Source: Gigantopelta aegis
Taxonomy: Eukaryota > Mollusca > Gastropoda > Neomphalida > Peltospiridae
Assembly (NCBI RefSeq): GCF_016097555.1
Contig: NC_054713.1
Location: forward strand, 39,606,128-39,670,127
Length of the DNA stretch: 64,000 nt
Direction: 5' to 3'
The translations under genes were made by a program, and so were the position numbers. Positions 44,701-54,757 of the stretch are shown here, in pieces (positions within the stretch are counted from its first letter, which is position 1; each line of letters opens with the position of its first letter). The notes beneath the pieces are model-generated. The model worked only from the letters and a program-made list of their open reading frames with translations, had not been told where the DNA came from and did no database searches.

Positions 44701-47466
44701 ATCTGCTCGGGAGTGGCTTTCCATTGGTAGAGGCACTTGTTATAGTTTCTTGTGATCAACCACAAGTTTGCCAATTGCCCATTCGACTTTGCGTTATTAA
44801 GAAATACGTTTTGACAATACATAGTGGATTTGTCGATCAGATTTAACAGTGTAAAAAAAGCCCCACAGATTGAATCCTATGACCAAAAGCAAACCAGGCA
44901 ATCCCTGGTCTGACTGAACTAGATTCACCTCTTCGTTAGCTAAAGATGATTTCTGGGTGCATCGTCAGAATTGAAAATACTGACAACAGGTTGAATGGAA
45001 GGAAGGAAGGGATGTTTTATTTGATCCAGCACTCAACACATTTTAATTACAGTTATATGGTGCCGGAGAGACTGAATATGTTGAATGTGTTAAGATTATG
45101 TATCTGGTTTTGGCTTCATACACAATAAATATAACATAGCATTGGGATTATTCCAGCGTTATTGTAAGACGATGGAGAATGGAATACTGACATCATTCAA
45201 ATTCAAAATTAGATATATCATTCCAATGCTACACCATATTAAAACAAAACTAATCTACTAACTTTGACCCCTGTCAAAATAATTCTATGAGAAGACAACG
45301 CAGTTTACATGTCGGTATGTTTTTATTTGTTATAATTTTAAACAAAATATTAAGTTTAAGTTTTAAAATATATAAAAAGTATCTTTGTCAAATATATCAT
45401 ATCATAACATTACCGTTGGATATATTATATGTATTGTGTACGAAGCCAAAACAAGGGTGCGATCGTGATTGTAGATTGCTTCGTCGAACGGTTGTAAGTT
45501 TTAAGATTCATATCACGCCTCGCAATTTTTCACTTACAGTTTTGAATTTTAACATTTGATCTATGGGCGTAACATTTTCACTGAGAGTGGCAACTATAAA
45601 TTAGTGTCTAATATCAAACTTACGATCCCCATACGTTCTAAATAAGTCCATATTCAGTAAAGTAATCGATTTCTGAGGGGTTCGTTTTAGGGTTATATAT
45701 ATTATTATTACATTTTCAGTGCAATCAAAGTATGTGATATTTTTCAGATCACCTACTTTAGGAATTTAATAAGTTTGCAAACTAGATGTAAATTAATCGA
45801 GGTCACGGCACTAGGTACATTGACATTTAAGCAAACGTACTAGGGTGACACTCCATAATTGACATATATATTCATAGTCATCAAATAAAAACATTTCAAT
45901 AGCAATTTTACACTGTCCAGCGTTCAGAAAACAAATCACATTTTCCCCTAGTTTATTTTGATGTAAGGACATCCAAAATGACGTCATTCGAGTTTGACGT
46001 CATTCCCATTCAAAAAGACAGCGTGACACATATTCTTACGGCATTTGAATTTCGCGTAATGGCTAACTGGAATTAAAGTTGCGAATATAGTTTACAGAAA
46101 TAGTTTGTATTAAGCTTGGGACTATATGATAAAGAGAATATTGCCAGAGGCTCGCATAATAGATAACTGGGATAAAGTTATGTTCTGTTCTGTCCCGGTA
46201 GTACTGCCTAGTGACCCTTCCTTGCACAATATGGAGGGGGAGGGGGGGGGGGTTCTGTCAGTCATAGTGGTACCACCCCACACCATATCCGAGCCACCGC
46301 CAAATCTGTCATGAAATCGCATTGTGATGTTACACAGGGACTCATGACAGTTGACCAGCGACGAATACCCCAGTTCTGACACTCCTTACACCATTCACGT
46401 CTCTGGGCAATGTGACGATTTGTCAAGGTAGGCACAGCCCGGGGCCGTCGAGCATGAAGATTGGTTGCATGAAGACGATTTCTAATCGTCTGATCCGTAA
46501 CTCGGACACTAGTAGCCTGATAAAGGTTTGTTGGTACCTGTTCCATAGTCTGCTAATCACTGACATCGAAACATTGAAAGTGTTGGCCACTTCACGCTGA
46601 CTTCCGCCCATTTGCAACATGTTAGTAGCCCGTAGACGCTTATCGCGTTGCATACGCTGCATCGCAAATTTAAAAAATAAAAATGACTAAACACAAAACA
46701 ATAACAACTGCATGATCAACGGAATGAAAAAGATTGACAGAAAGAATGTTCCATAGTGATTAATCAACCTTCCTAGAAATTTTCAAAATCGAGAATGACA
46801 CCCCACGCACGCGTACGGGGCAACTGCGTGATGCACGTGCAAACTATGGAATGTGTTTCGGTGTGTTGATAAACAGACCTGAACGTTCTTTACTAGGATG
46901 AGTGTGGTGAAAACGTATGTTCGGTCTAATAGTTGATATTAACATTAATATTTCAGGTTCCCCTACTTTTTTGAAGAGTATATATATATAATGGATTCTC
47001 TGTGATGTACAATGGCCTGTAACGTAATAAACACACGGGGAGTGGCAGTGATTGATTAACTAATATATTGTTATCATTTGAATGACAATTTTACAGCATT
47101 TCGAGTAGAGTCGTGTACGGCATCTAACGGTCAAACGGGTCAAGACCAGGATACTCTGAAGCTCATTGACCACAGGTTGGTAATAATGATTTTATTTTTA
47201 ATAGTATTCCTTAGTAATCCTATTCCTATTGCAGACACTGGATATTATGAATTTAAGTGTAGATGCAGTGTCTACAATATATATACATACATTGTTGCGG
47301 GCGATTCGGTGCTATAGGTTCGAGGCCCAGCAACGAAATGGGATAATTTGTGAGGCCAGAAAATATTTAATAATCCCCGTTAATATCTATGTATGTAACA
47401 ATCAACTTCGACATACATGCAATATATAGACATTCATACATCAATACAATTATACATACAATTACA

Positions 47467-47518
<52 letters not shown>

Positions 47519-48026
47519 TGATGTATGAATATATATATATAGTGTATGTATGTCGAGGTTGACTATCTATCTATATTCGATTCGGGTATTTTAAACTAGA
47601 TTGTCGATAAACATAATTTTATATCATTTGTTTGAGTACAGTAAATGCAAATAACATAGTTTTGTGATAACTATACAAAGTTTTATATTTATGAATTAGA
47701 GTTTAGAAACGCTTTTTGAATGTGACAGAATGTAGCTAGCATCTTACAAAGAATGACATCATGTATCATGTATGACGTCATACTGCAAAAACCAACCATG
47801 CTAGGTTGACGATACTCGATTTTGAAACACAAAAATGGGGAAAATAATGATTTTTTTTCCGACTATTCTTGTAGGATTGTAGGATACATAAAATAACCAG
47901 TTACTTCCTTAAGATATCAGCTTTATCCTTGTCAGGTCGAATTGCGAATGTTGCTCGGTAGAGCTTCGCAGGATCCACCATTCTACCACACGCAGGATAA
48001 AACCGATATCTTAAGGCAGTAACCAG

Positions 48027-48094
<68 letters not shown>

Positions 48095-48174
48095 AGACAC
48101 ACACACACACATGCGCAATCGAACTAACACATACAAACACACATTAACATTAATACGTACGTACGCGTGCGCGA

Positions 48175-48224
<50 letters not shown>

Positions 48225-49497
48225 ACACACAAACATACAAAGACATACATATTTGACTTCCAATGTTTTGGGTTTTTTTGTTTGTTTGTGCTGTTTTGGG
48301 GGTTTTTTTTGGAGGGAGGGTTTTGGTGGGGGGTGGGGGTGGGCTTTTTATCTTCTGGTACGTTGTTATTTTCATTCACCCAGAGAGACATAAGGTAGTG
48401 ACACGGTTGCGGAGCTTCAACTCCATACATACAGTTGTTCTAAAACTCTAAAACAAAACACAAAGTCAATACAGTTGGTGGGCGGGACGTAGCCCAGTGG
48501 TAAAGCGTTCGCTTGATGCGCGGTCGGTCTGGGATCGATCCCCGTCAGTTGACCCATTGGGTTATTTCTCGCTCCAGCCAGTGCACCACGACTGCTATAT
48601 CAAAGGCCGTGGTATGTGTTATCCTGTCTGTGGGATGGCGCATATAAAAGATCCCTTGCTGCTAATCGAAAAAGATTAGCCCATGAAGTGGCGACAGCGG
48701 GTTTCCTCTCTCTATATCTGTGTGGTCCTTAACCATATGTCCGACGCCATATAACTGTAAATAAAATGTCTTGAGTGTGTCGTTAAATAAAACATTTCCT
48801 TCCTTCAATACAGTTGAAAAAATTATACACAACATACTGAATATTTAATTAAAATTGTAAATGTCTTTTGTTCTAGTGGTATCGTTAAACAAAACAAACT
48901 AACCAGATCTTTTCTATTGCTTTCTGTCCAGCTGCCCTTCGGGTGAGGTGGGAAAACTGATGGAACAAGCTCCAACCAAAGTGAATGACACCACGGTTAC
49001 ATTCAAACTGCACCCATTCAAGTTCAATAAGGTCAACGCCATCACAGTAACCTGCACGGTCAAAGTGTGCCCCGCGGGAACTGCCGCGGAGTGTGAAGCA
49101 GTAAGTTCAGTAACGTGCATATAATAGAGCCTTTGCTGCTAACCATTTGCCTCGCAGTGTGAAGCAATAAGTTCAGTAAAGTGCAAATAAAAGAGTCCTT
49201 GCTGCTAACCTTTTAAGAGTTGCTTATCGGGTGCAGCTTTATTCAGGGCCCTTTAGCTCCCTGTTTCTCTTATTTTTGTCAAATAAATAATTATGAATAT
49301 ACATGAAATAGTATTGATTAATTGTGGGGGTAATAGATGTTGTTGGTCTAATAATTAATCTACTCGACCCACCGATCCTACCTTCTTTGTAATTTGTTGG
49401 CGGGGGTTAAGCAACTAATGCCTTAATGTTTTCTTTGTACAATGTATAGTGTAAGGAGTCGTGGCTATTAATGCTATAGAACTACATTCCATAAAAG

Positions 49498-49549
<52 letters not shown>

Positions 49550-50792
49550 GTGTGTGTGCGTGTGTATTCAATAACTTAGCTATCAATTAATCAAGACACT
49601 AGACTGACTATCTGTTTCAAATATGGAAATCCATTATATTAATTATTTACGCAAAATGTCTTCTTGTAGCTTAACTGCAGTAGCCAGCCTAATCGGAAAC
49701 GAAGATCGACGGAAATCTCCGATGAAACCGTTAGAAAGACTTTCATCATCCTGGATCCAAATCTCCAGTTGACAAGTGAGTTGTATGATTTTCTTTTAGA
49801 ATGTCTTTTTACAAAACAGTAGGTGACATGAGTAGGTTGATAACTGAATAGTTTGATTTTCTTTTACAGTGTCTATATGCTGGGTTTACTTGAATACCTA
49901 GTGTTGGACTGGCAGTCCTCTTTGAGCTTTGCAGGAATGATGTATTGTCTAGTAAATAATCTCCTTGAGGGTGGCTCTCCCTCCCACAGATGAGGAATAA
50001 ACCATTATTTTACCCAAATACCCATGGGGTTTTTTCCTTGTGCAGAGATAAGGTTTCGGTCATCATAACGGTCTTGTCGTTCAGGGGCCTAATTCACAAA
50101 GCTCTCTTAGTCTCTGCTAGACAACAAAGCATCCTATTTGCAAGTATTTTTGCATTGCACTGCAATATCGCAAAGTTGCCAGAGTTTAGTGAATTGTGCC
50201 CCAGATCTCTAAAGACAAAGGGTGTCTTGAGTAGGTTGGCAAGAGAGTAGTGTGATTCTTTTGAAATGTCTCGCTATAAATTATTTAGTATTATCTCGTA
50301 ATGTTGGTAAGTAAAAACGTTGATGTCAATTTTAGTGTGTCACTCTTTAAATAAGTGAGTAGATGGAGATTATTTTAGTATGTTTTGAAAATATGTGAGA
50401 AGGTTCACCGAAAATTACTGATTATTGTTTACATTAATCAGTTTAATCATGTTCATCTAGAAATAAGTTAATATTAATTTATTTCATCGTCTTCCTCTGG
50501 ACATAAATTAATAGACTGATGTCAAACTATTTTAACACAACTTTTAATAAAATAATAATTTAAATATTTTATAGGACCCCATGACTCTTCGAAGGAATCC
50601 TCTGTTTCTGTGGATGACGTCACAACCCCGATTGTGGCTGGTGTTGCCATGGTGATAATTCTGCTGCTTGCCATCAGCATTGTGGTCTTGTTGGTTGTCA
50701 AGAAGAAAAGGATCCAACGGGAAGTCTCAGGAAGATGGTGTGAACAAGCAAACCATTTAATCACTAATCAGAGAAATGAGAAACACGTCTGA
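41731..50792 (+). CDS. ZP-domain transmembrane protein with PAN/apple exons (host gene, 5'-incomplete)
   Basis: Eight exons with GT-AG borders and matching phases: <41731-41770, 41841-41983, 42458-42700, 43433-43666, 47097-47175, 48932-49100, 49670-49775 and 50575-50792. The product is an extracellular or matrix-forming membrane protein. The ZP-C half comes from exons 1, 2, 5 and 6, with cysteines in VESCTAS, SCPSG, TVTCTVKVC and AECEA. Exons 3 and 4 each encode a PAN/apple fold. Exon 7 has the furin-type site NRKRRS, where ZP proteins are normally cut before polymerising. Exon 8 has a single membrane helix and a basic cytoplasmic tail. Signal peptide and ZP-N exons must lie upstream or in the gap. 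ZP plus PAN plus a membrane helix is a known animal architecture (for example NompA-like proteins). An orthologue cannot be named. Confidence 0.85.
41841..41983 (+). CDS. ZP gene exon 2 (start of ZP-C)
   Basis: The acceptor is GCTGTATTTCAG and the donor is GTCG|GTAAAAC, with phases 2 then 1. Content such as SAVDFEIKQKDGTPVSSS and LDDQLTFEFV fits the first strands of ZP-C. Its last 17 bases and donor are the founding unit of the intronic minisatellite that follows. Confidence 0.8.
41967..42428 (+). repeat. Intronic minisatellite made of the exon-2 end plus its 5' splice site, about 13 units
   Basis: Units of about 36 bp read CTCACCTTTGAGTTTGTTGG followed by TAAAACACAATAATGGG. The first unit is the real end of exon 2 and its donor. 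Many later units keep the TTTGTTG|GTAAAAC context, so they are potential decoy or alternative donors. Some units are short or mutated. Confidence 0.93.
42458..42700 (+). CDS. ZP gene exon 3, PAN/apple domain 1
   Basis: The acceptor is TTATTTCACAG. The donor follows G at 42700 (G|GTTGGT), which is non-ideal but keeps phase 1-1. Cysteines sit in KQTCSYRYY, DTCRAACSSDPTCVSFQFY, VVQCTKF and EKNCT, the usual PAN layout with the C...SF-Y signature. The exon encodes 81 residues, about one whole domain. Confidence 0.85.
43433..43666 (+). CDS. ZP gene exon 4, PAN/apple domain 2
   Basis: The acceptor is TTTTGTTTCCAG and the donor is CAG|GTAAGTTAG, phase 1-1. Cysteines sit in SNPCSYVEY, TECKAKCDTDSNCTSFDFH, VKCHLYTK, FDCKMHYY and SECS. 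It is similar in plan to exon 3, so the two arose by exon duplication. Confidence 0.88.
43720..43837 (+). pseudogene. Partial tandem duplicate of the end of exon 4 with its donor (dead)
   Basis: GAGTTGTGGATGGCTTGTTT and CCATTATACGAA repeat the end of exon 4 (GTTGTTGACGGCTTGTTTG, TATTATACGTC). GTTTAGGCGAGTTAGCTCG repeats the donor region GTTCAGGTAAGTTAGCTCG. The copied donor reads GC instead of GT, and a stop precedes it, so it cannot serve as a normal exon end. Confidence 0.85.
43838..44360. repeat. Cluster of SINE fragments in intron 4
   Basis: 43840-43915 is a tail with (ATTC)n. 44050-44140 is a diverged head 2 in minus orientation (CTACCCATTGAACCCAGTAC). 44150-44365 is a minus-strand core (AACAAGGGATCTTTTATATG) broken by a plus-strand tail-2 piece (ATCAATGTGCTCTACTGG). 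43958-44010 resembles 62365-62420. Confidence 0.7.
44460..44790 (+). repeat. Old dispersed repeat, inverted relative at 59335-59570
   Basis: CATATTTCGCGAACG-like, CACTGTTTTGACG and CTTCACAACTATAG match the reverse of 59450-59520. GGGAGTGGCAGTCCTCTTTG at 44647 belongs to the same family as 10131, 39761, 49905 and 59370. Confidence 0.65.
44995..45065 (-). repeat. SINE tail-1 fragment (minus strand)
   Basis: GGAAGGAAGGAAGGGATGTT, then CAACACATTTTAATTACAG and TATATGGTGCCGG, are the reverse of tail 1. Confidence 0.75.
45066..46118. other. No gene; intron 4 of the ZP gene
   Basis: AT-rich intronic DNA with no recognised repeat or exon. Confidence 0.5.
46120..46990 (-). mobile_element. Tc1-like DNA transposon fragment (minus strand)
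   Basis: On the minus strand the 5' end near 46985 has ATACTCTTCAAAAAAGTAGG then GGAACCTG, which looks like a Tc1-type terminus. The transposase begins near 46662: MQRMQRDKRLRATNMLQMGG and SQREVANTFNVSMSVISRLW form the first helix-turn-helix. SVRVTDQTIRNRLH is the second. RREWCKECQNWGIRRWSTV leads into the catalytic core, and DMVWGGTTMTDRTP follows. The frame is lost between about 46460 and 46250 and all similarity stops at about 46120, so the C-terminal third and the other end are missing. It lies antisense within intron 4 of the ZP gene. Confidence 0.8.
47097..47175 (+). CDS. ZP gene exon 5 (ZP-C)
   Basis: The acceptor is CAATTTTACAG and the donor CACAG|GTTGGT, phases 1 then 2. AFRVESCTASNGQTGQDQDT and LKLIDH carry a ZP-C cysteine and the LI-H-(S)CP boundary that continues in exon 6. 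Confidence 0.85.
47470..47516. repeat. (TG)n microsatellite
   Basis: About 23 uninterrupted TG units, flanked by diverged inverted AT-rich words (ACATACATGCAATATATAG-like and ATATATATAGTGTATGTATG). Confidence 0.95.
48030..48235. repeat. (CT)n and (CA)n microsatellites
   Basis: CT run at 48030-48093, CA-rich DNA, then a CA run at 48177-48232. Open frames across them are artefacts. Confidence 0.95.
48478..48804 (+). repeat. Full-length SINE, head 1 with tail 1, perfect 12-bp target duplication
   Basis: The head GGACGTAGCCCAGTGGTAAA has an A-box-like part and GGGATCGATCCCC is B-box-like. The core and tail 1 follow, with a (TTCC)n end. TCAATACAGTTG flanks it at 48466-48477 and 48805-48816. This is the best reference copy of the family in the window. 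Confidence 0.96.
48866..48905 (+). repeat. SINE tail-2 fragment just upstream of a 3' splice site
   Basis: TTCTAGTGGTATCGTTAAAC then AAAACAAACTAACCAG ends about 28 bases before the exon-6 acceptor. The TTAAAC and CTAAC words could serve as a branch point (inference). Confidence 0.75.
48932..49100 (+). CDS. ZP gene exon 6 (ZP-C)
   Basis: The acceptor is TTGCTTTCTGTCCAG and the donor GCA|GTAAGTTCAG, phases 2 then 0. SCPSGEVGKLMEQAP, then TFKLHPFKFNK and ITVTCTVKVCPAG, fit the second half of ZP-C with its conserved cysteines. Confidence 0.9.
49086..49215 (+). repeat. Tandem duplicate of the exon-6 end, its donor and a SINE-core scrap
   Basis: Two units of about 66 bp: GAGTGTGAAGCAGTAAGTTC and CAGTGTGAAGCAATAAGTTC, each followed by GTGCA(T/A)ATAA-AGAG-C and CTTGCTGCTAACC-like sequence. 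The second donor reads AT instead of GT. The piece after the donor resembles the SINE core CATATAAAAGATCCCTTGCT. Confidence 0.88.
49500..49566. repeat. (TG)n microsatellite
   Basis: About 30 TG units with two TGCG interruptions. Confidence 0.95.
49670..49775 (+). CDS. ZP gene exon 7 (furin-type cleavage site)
   Basis: The acceptor is GTCTTCTTGTAG and the donor ACAA|GTGAGTTG, phases 0 then 1. LNCSSQPNRKRRSTEISDE contains RKRR, the consensus furin cleavage site placed after ZP-C in this family. VRKTFIILDPNLQLT follows and could be the external hydrophobic patch region. Confidence 0.87.
49776..50574. other. Intron 7 of the ZP gene
   Basis: TGATTTTCTTTTA(G/C)A(A/G)TGTCT recurs at about 49787 and 49855, with a weaker form near 50245, another small local duplication. 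49895-49985 is an inverted member of the GGACTGCCACTCCC family. No additional exon is convincing. Confidence 0.6.
50575..50792 (+). CDS. ZP gene exon 8 (transmembrane helix, tail, stop)
   Basis: The acceptor is ATATTTTATAG, phase 1. PHDSSKESSVSVDDVTTP leads into about 24 hydrophobic residues starting IVAGVAMVIILLLAIS and ending at the stop-transfer VKKKRIQR. A 25-residue cytoplasmic tail ends at TGA 50790-50792. The 3' UTR end is not identified. Confidence 0.87.
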
Positions 50793-51180
50793 TTGTCGCA
50801 GAAGACAGATTAAAGAACAGCGCTAGGTTAAACATATAAGACTGTATTTAGAGGATTTTCCTAAATATATATTTGGTTTGCATTCGTTCCACCGCTTTTT
50901 GCTATCAAATCCTTGTAAGTCAAAATTTTTTAACGGATATAAAATATATATATTTATGTGAAAAGATTTCAAGTAAGAATCGAATGATGATGCTTGAAAA
51001 CCTCAAAGTAAAACCAGCGACTACGTATAGGAGCTGTTGAACCTTTTTCTGATATTAATATTGAAAATATTGTTTGACAAAATGTACATTTAAAAATTAC
51101 GTAAGACAATTACTTTCATTTCATTGAACGTTGTTGGGTGGGGTATGTACATGACACTGTTGACAGGCGTGGCCAAATTT
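50793..51180. other. 3' flank of the ZP gene
   Basis: Probably 3' UTR and downstream DNA, AT-rich. I see no clear AATAAA close to the stop, so the polyadenylation site is unknown. Confidence 0.4.
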
Positions 51181-51400
51181 TGCTTGGTTTCATGACACCA
51201 CTAGAGCAAATTGATTTATTAATCGTCAGAATTGGATGTTAAACATTTGATGATTCTGATATTTAGTAATCCTGACCTTTAGTCTTCAATGGAATCTCGC
51301 TATATTTTTCCATTAGCATGAAGGACATTTTCATACGCACTTTCCCAAAGGCAGGACAACACATACCACGGTATTTGTTATTACTTGTGAGGTTTGAATA
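51181..51400 (-). repeat. Old SINE (minus strand), tail 2 and core
   Basis: CATGACACCACTAGAGCAAA then ATTGGATGTTAAACATTTG are the reverse of tail 2. AGCATGAAGGACATTTTCAT and CATACCACGGTATTTG are a diverged core. Confidence 0.7.
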
Positions 51401-51699
51401 AACACAGAACATGGACTTTTGTAACCGTGAATATTTACTTCTTTTTGTCAAGTACATGAAACAAACATAACATCATGACATCTTCCAACGCCTCTGCCAT
51501 GGACCTGATCAACTTAATTAATTTTCGATCTACAAAATCTTGACTTACAGGGTTTTATAATAGCACCAATTTTATTTTATGTAGTTCTTAATCCAGAATT
51601 TATAACACTTTTTATGTAACTAATTTCAATAAATAGTTCAGCTTTCGGATTTTGTGTTGTTCTGTTCACTCTGAATTATAAGGCACTTCACTTTGATTT

Positions 51700-53660
51700 A
51701 GCTCCGCTGTGACATTCGTCAACGGAGCTTTTCTAGTACCGATTTGTCCGTCGTCCGCCCGTCAGTCAACGTTGCCTTTGAAGTCTGTTTTCTTCTAGGA
51801 TTTTCATTGGATTAGTCTGAAACTTGGTACAATGATCTATTGTGGCCTATTCAAGAATTGATAATTTTTTATTAAATACAAATTGACGATTGACGATTTG
51901 AATCTATCTTCTCATAGAGTGTTGATTGGATTGTTTTGAAACTTGGTACAATGATACTTCCGTGCAGTCTCTATAAACTGGTACACATTCTAGATTTTTG
52001 AATTTTGAAGAAACAAAAACGTTATCGAAAATTTGAACGTCTATCTTCTAATACATTTATGATGGCATAGTTATGAAACTTGGTACTGAGGCTTTCTCTA
52101 GAAACTAATAGATATTTTGGAAATTTAGAATTTCTGATTTTTTATTATATTTCTCAGGGTCAGTCTTCAAAATCTGACTGAATTTTTATTACATAAAAAC
52201 ATAAAAACTTAACATTGAGAATGTGAAAGTCCATCTTCTTCTAGAGTTTTGATTGGATTGTTTTGAATCTTGGCACAATGATACTCCGGTGCAGTCTCTA
52301 CATACTGGTTTGTCCTGGATTGTCCCGAATCTCCGTACTATCATTCTAAGATGTAGTCTTCATAAACTAATATTTGGATATTTGAAGAAAAACAAAATTG
52401 AAAATTTACAAGTCTACATTCTATTACAGTTATGATCGCATAGTTATTAAACTTGGTATGAAACTTGGTATTGAGGCTTTCTGAAAAAAACTAACAGATA
52501 TTTTGGAAATTTTGAACTTCTGATTTTTTATTATATTTCTCAAGGACAGTCTTCAAAACCTGACTGTGCTATATTTGAATTAGTGAATTGTTATTAAATA
52601 TAAAACTTTAAAACAGAAATTTAACACGGGAAATTGAATAGTTTAAAAACACAATACAATGATTCTCAGGAGCAGTCTTCACAAACTAACAGGAGGATAT
52701 TTCAGAATTTTATACAAATTTAACATTGAATATTTAAATATCTGCTTTCACCCAGAGATTTCATTGGATAGGTATCAAATTAGGTGCATGTATTCTCAGT
52801 GGCAGTCTACACAAGCTAATAGATATTTCAGACATTTTCAATTTGTGATATGTTTAAATTAAAATTTTAAAATTAAAAGAGAAATTTGACATTTAAAATT
52901 TGAAAAGTCGTTCTTCTAGAGTTTTCATTGGACTATTCTAAAACTAAGTATAATGTTTGTCGGGGAAGTTTCACAAACTAAGAAACAGATATTTTGAATT
53001 AATGAATTGTTATTAAATACAAAACATTTAACTAGAAATTTAACATTTAAAATTTAGAACACGACCTTCTCCTATAGTTTTGATCAGATAGTTCGGAAAC
53101 CTTTCATGACACTTATAACTCTGGGACAATTATATCTACAATCAAATGGAGAATAATTTTAGAATTTTCGATTTGTAAAAAAAACAACACCATGTATTCA
53201 GTTTTAAAACTTTAATTAGAAATATATCATTGACAATTTGAGTGGACGGAAAAAATGCCTCATTGCAAAGACTGTAGCTCTGTCAACAAACATAAAAACA
53301 ACTATTAGCAAGCAATTAAACCAAATTCGTGGTGTTCAACAATGGACTAAATATCAGTCCCCAAAACTGTATAAACAACTGTCCATTATATTTTCATATT
53401 TCAGTCATACCGTGCCTTTTTCGGGGGTGGCATTTTAATTTTATCTATCTGTGATATCTGTATTTTTTGCAGAGTTCTTTATGCTGTGTTTTAATTTAAT
53501 TGTTGGAATAGCCCATAGCCGATGTATTTTTCGTGCTAGGGTGTCATTAAACATCTATTTTATTATTATTATTATTACTATTATTATTATTTTATTATCT
53601 TCAGGGGTGGCGATACAAATGTTACGTGTGCTGCTTTTACAGTGCAATTTAAAAAAACAA
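51700..53660 (-). repeat. Dispersed repeat, copy B (minus strand)
   Basis: It matches copies A and C in inverse orientation. Units such as TTTTGATTGGATTGTTTTGAA with ACTTGGTACAATGAT and GCAGTCTTCACAAACTAA words recur near 51790, 51920, 52060, 52240, 52435, 52650, 52760 and 52920. 53230-53436 and 53603-53640 match 2080-2340 inverted. A stem AGCTCCG...CGGAGCT lies at its left edge (51700-51729). The GTGTGTTACC words at 54281, 54295, 54789 and 54959 may mark its outer end, as at 1955-2010 in copy A. Confidence 0.7.
53437..53602 (+). repeat. Insertion with SINE-tail fragment inside copy B
   Basis: The sequence splits the GGGGTGGC of copy B, which appears on both sides (53427 and 53605). It contains CCCATAGCCGATGTATTTTT and a (TTA)n run typical of a SINE 3' end, similar to 43840-43915. 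Confidence 0.6.
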
Positions 53661-54477
53661 AAGACTCAATAGCTTGAGGCATTGTGAAGAAAAACACATC
53701 TGAAAAACTATATGTGGGACAGACAGACAGACACAGACAGAAGGACGGACATGGTTGGACTAATAAATCAATAGTGGTATCATTAAAGAAAACAACTTTA
53801 ACTTTTTTTTGCTTGAAAAATACTCGTAAGGGTTGGGGTCATGTTTAAAGGATGTTAGTCAAAATATCTGCAAATCATTGTCTTTCTTAAAAGATAATTG
53901 TTTTTGGTCTTCTCTATAACATATATTTCCATTTTAAGTAGTCCAGCCTTAAACAGTCATCCATTAACTAATCTTTTTCGTGTTAAAATATTGACTTTCA
54001 CCTGTTTTACTATTCATTAAAAAGACCCCATCTGATGCATTTAAAACTTTAAATATAATAATGAAACGGGGGAACATTTTGTTTTTAAAACTTTGATTAG
54101 CGACAGATATCGGTTGAAAATTGAGTAGTATGTACTATTTATTAAAAATTTGGAATTGCATAGCAAGCTCTGGAATTCCCTAAAAACATTGTTTAAAAGT
54201 AAAAACAATAGTTTAAGATTGCTTTGAATATTTTTTGTTCAGTGGTTCTGATGACATTTACGGACAGTGTCATGTGTGTTACTTTATGTCACGTGTGTTA
54301 CCATTAACTCAGACTTCGATTCCAGAGTGACTATGAATAACTATCAGTTATTCTAACGTGGTACATGTATCTTTCCCTCTATGGACACACTTTGACATCA
54401 GCTTGTTATCTGTGAACACTTTACAGAGTTTTTGAATGAAATCCATGACACTTCATAACTTTGTCAAGGGCAGGATT
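53661..54477. other. No gene; outer part of copy B
   Basis: AT-rich DNA with GACAGACAGACACAGACAG at 53719 and a SINE-tail scrap near 53765. TGTGTGTTACTTTATGTC and CACGTGTGTTACC lie at about 54279-54302. Confidence 0.5.
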
Positions 54478-54757
54478 TAGCTCAGTCGGTTGAGGGTCGA
54501 ACCACCTCGGTGGATCCATTCAGCTAAATAGTTTTTTGGTCATTCCAACCAGTGCACCACAACTGGACAAATGCCGTGATATACGCTTTTCTCTCTGTGG
54601 GGAAAGTGCATATAAAAGATCCCTTGCTGCATTAGGAAAAATGTACTGGGTTTCCTCTGATGACTACGAGTCAGAATTACAAACTGTTTGACATCCAATA
54701 GCCGATGATTAATTAATCAATGTGCTCCAGTGGTGTTGTTAAACAGAACAAACTTTA
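54478..54757 (+). repeat. tRNA-derived SINE, third head type with tail 2
   Basis: The head GGATTTAGCTCAGTCGGTTG is strongly tRNA-like (A box), with GGGTCGAACCACC as B box. Core CATATAAAAGATCCCTTGCT and tail 2 follow. Same type as 15690. Confidence 0.9.
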
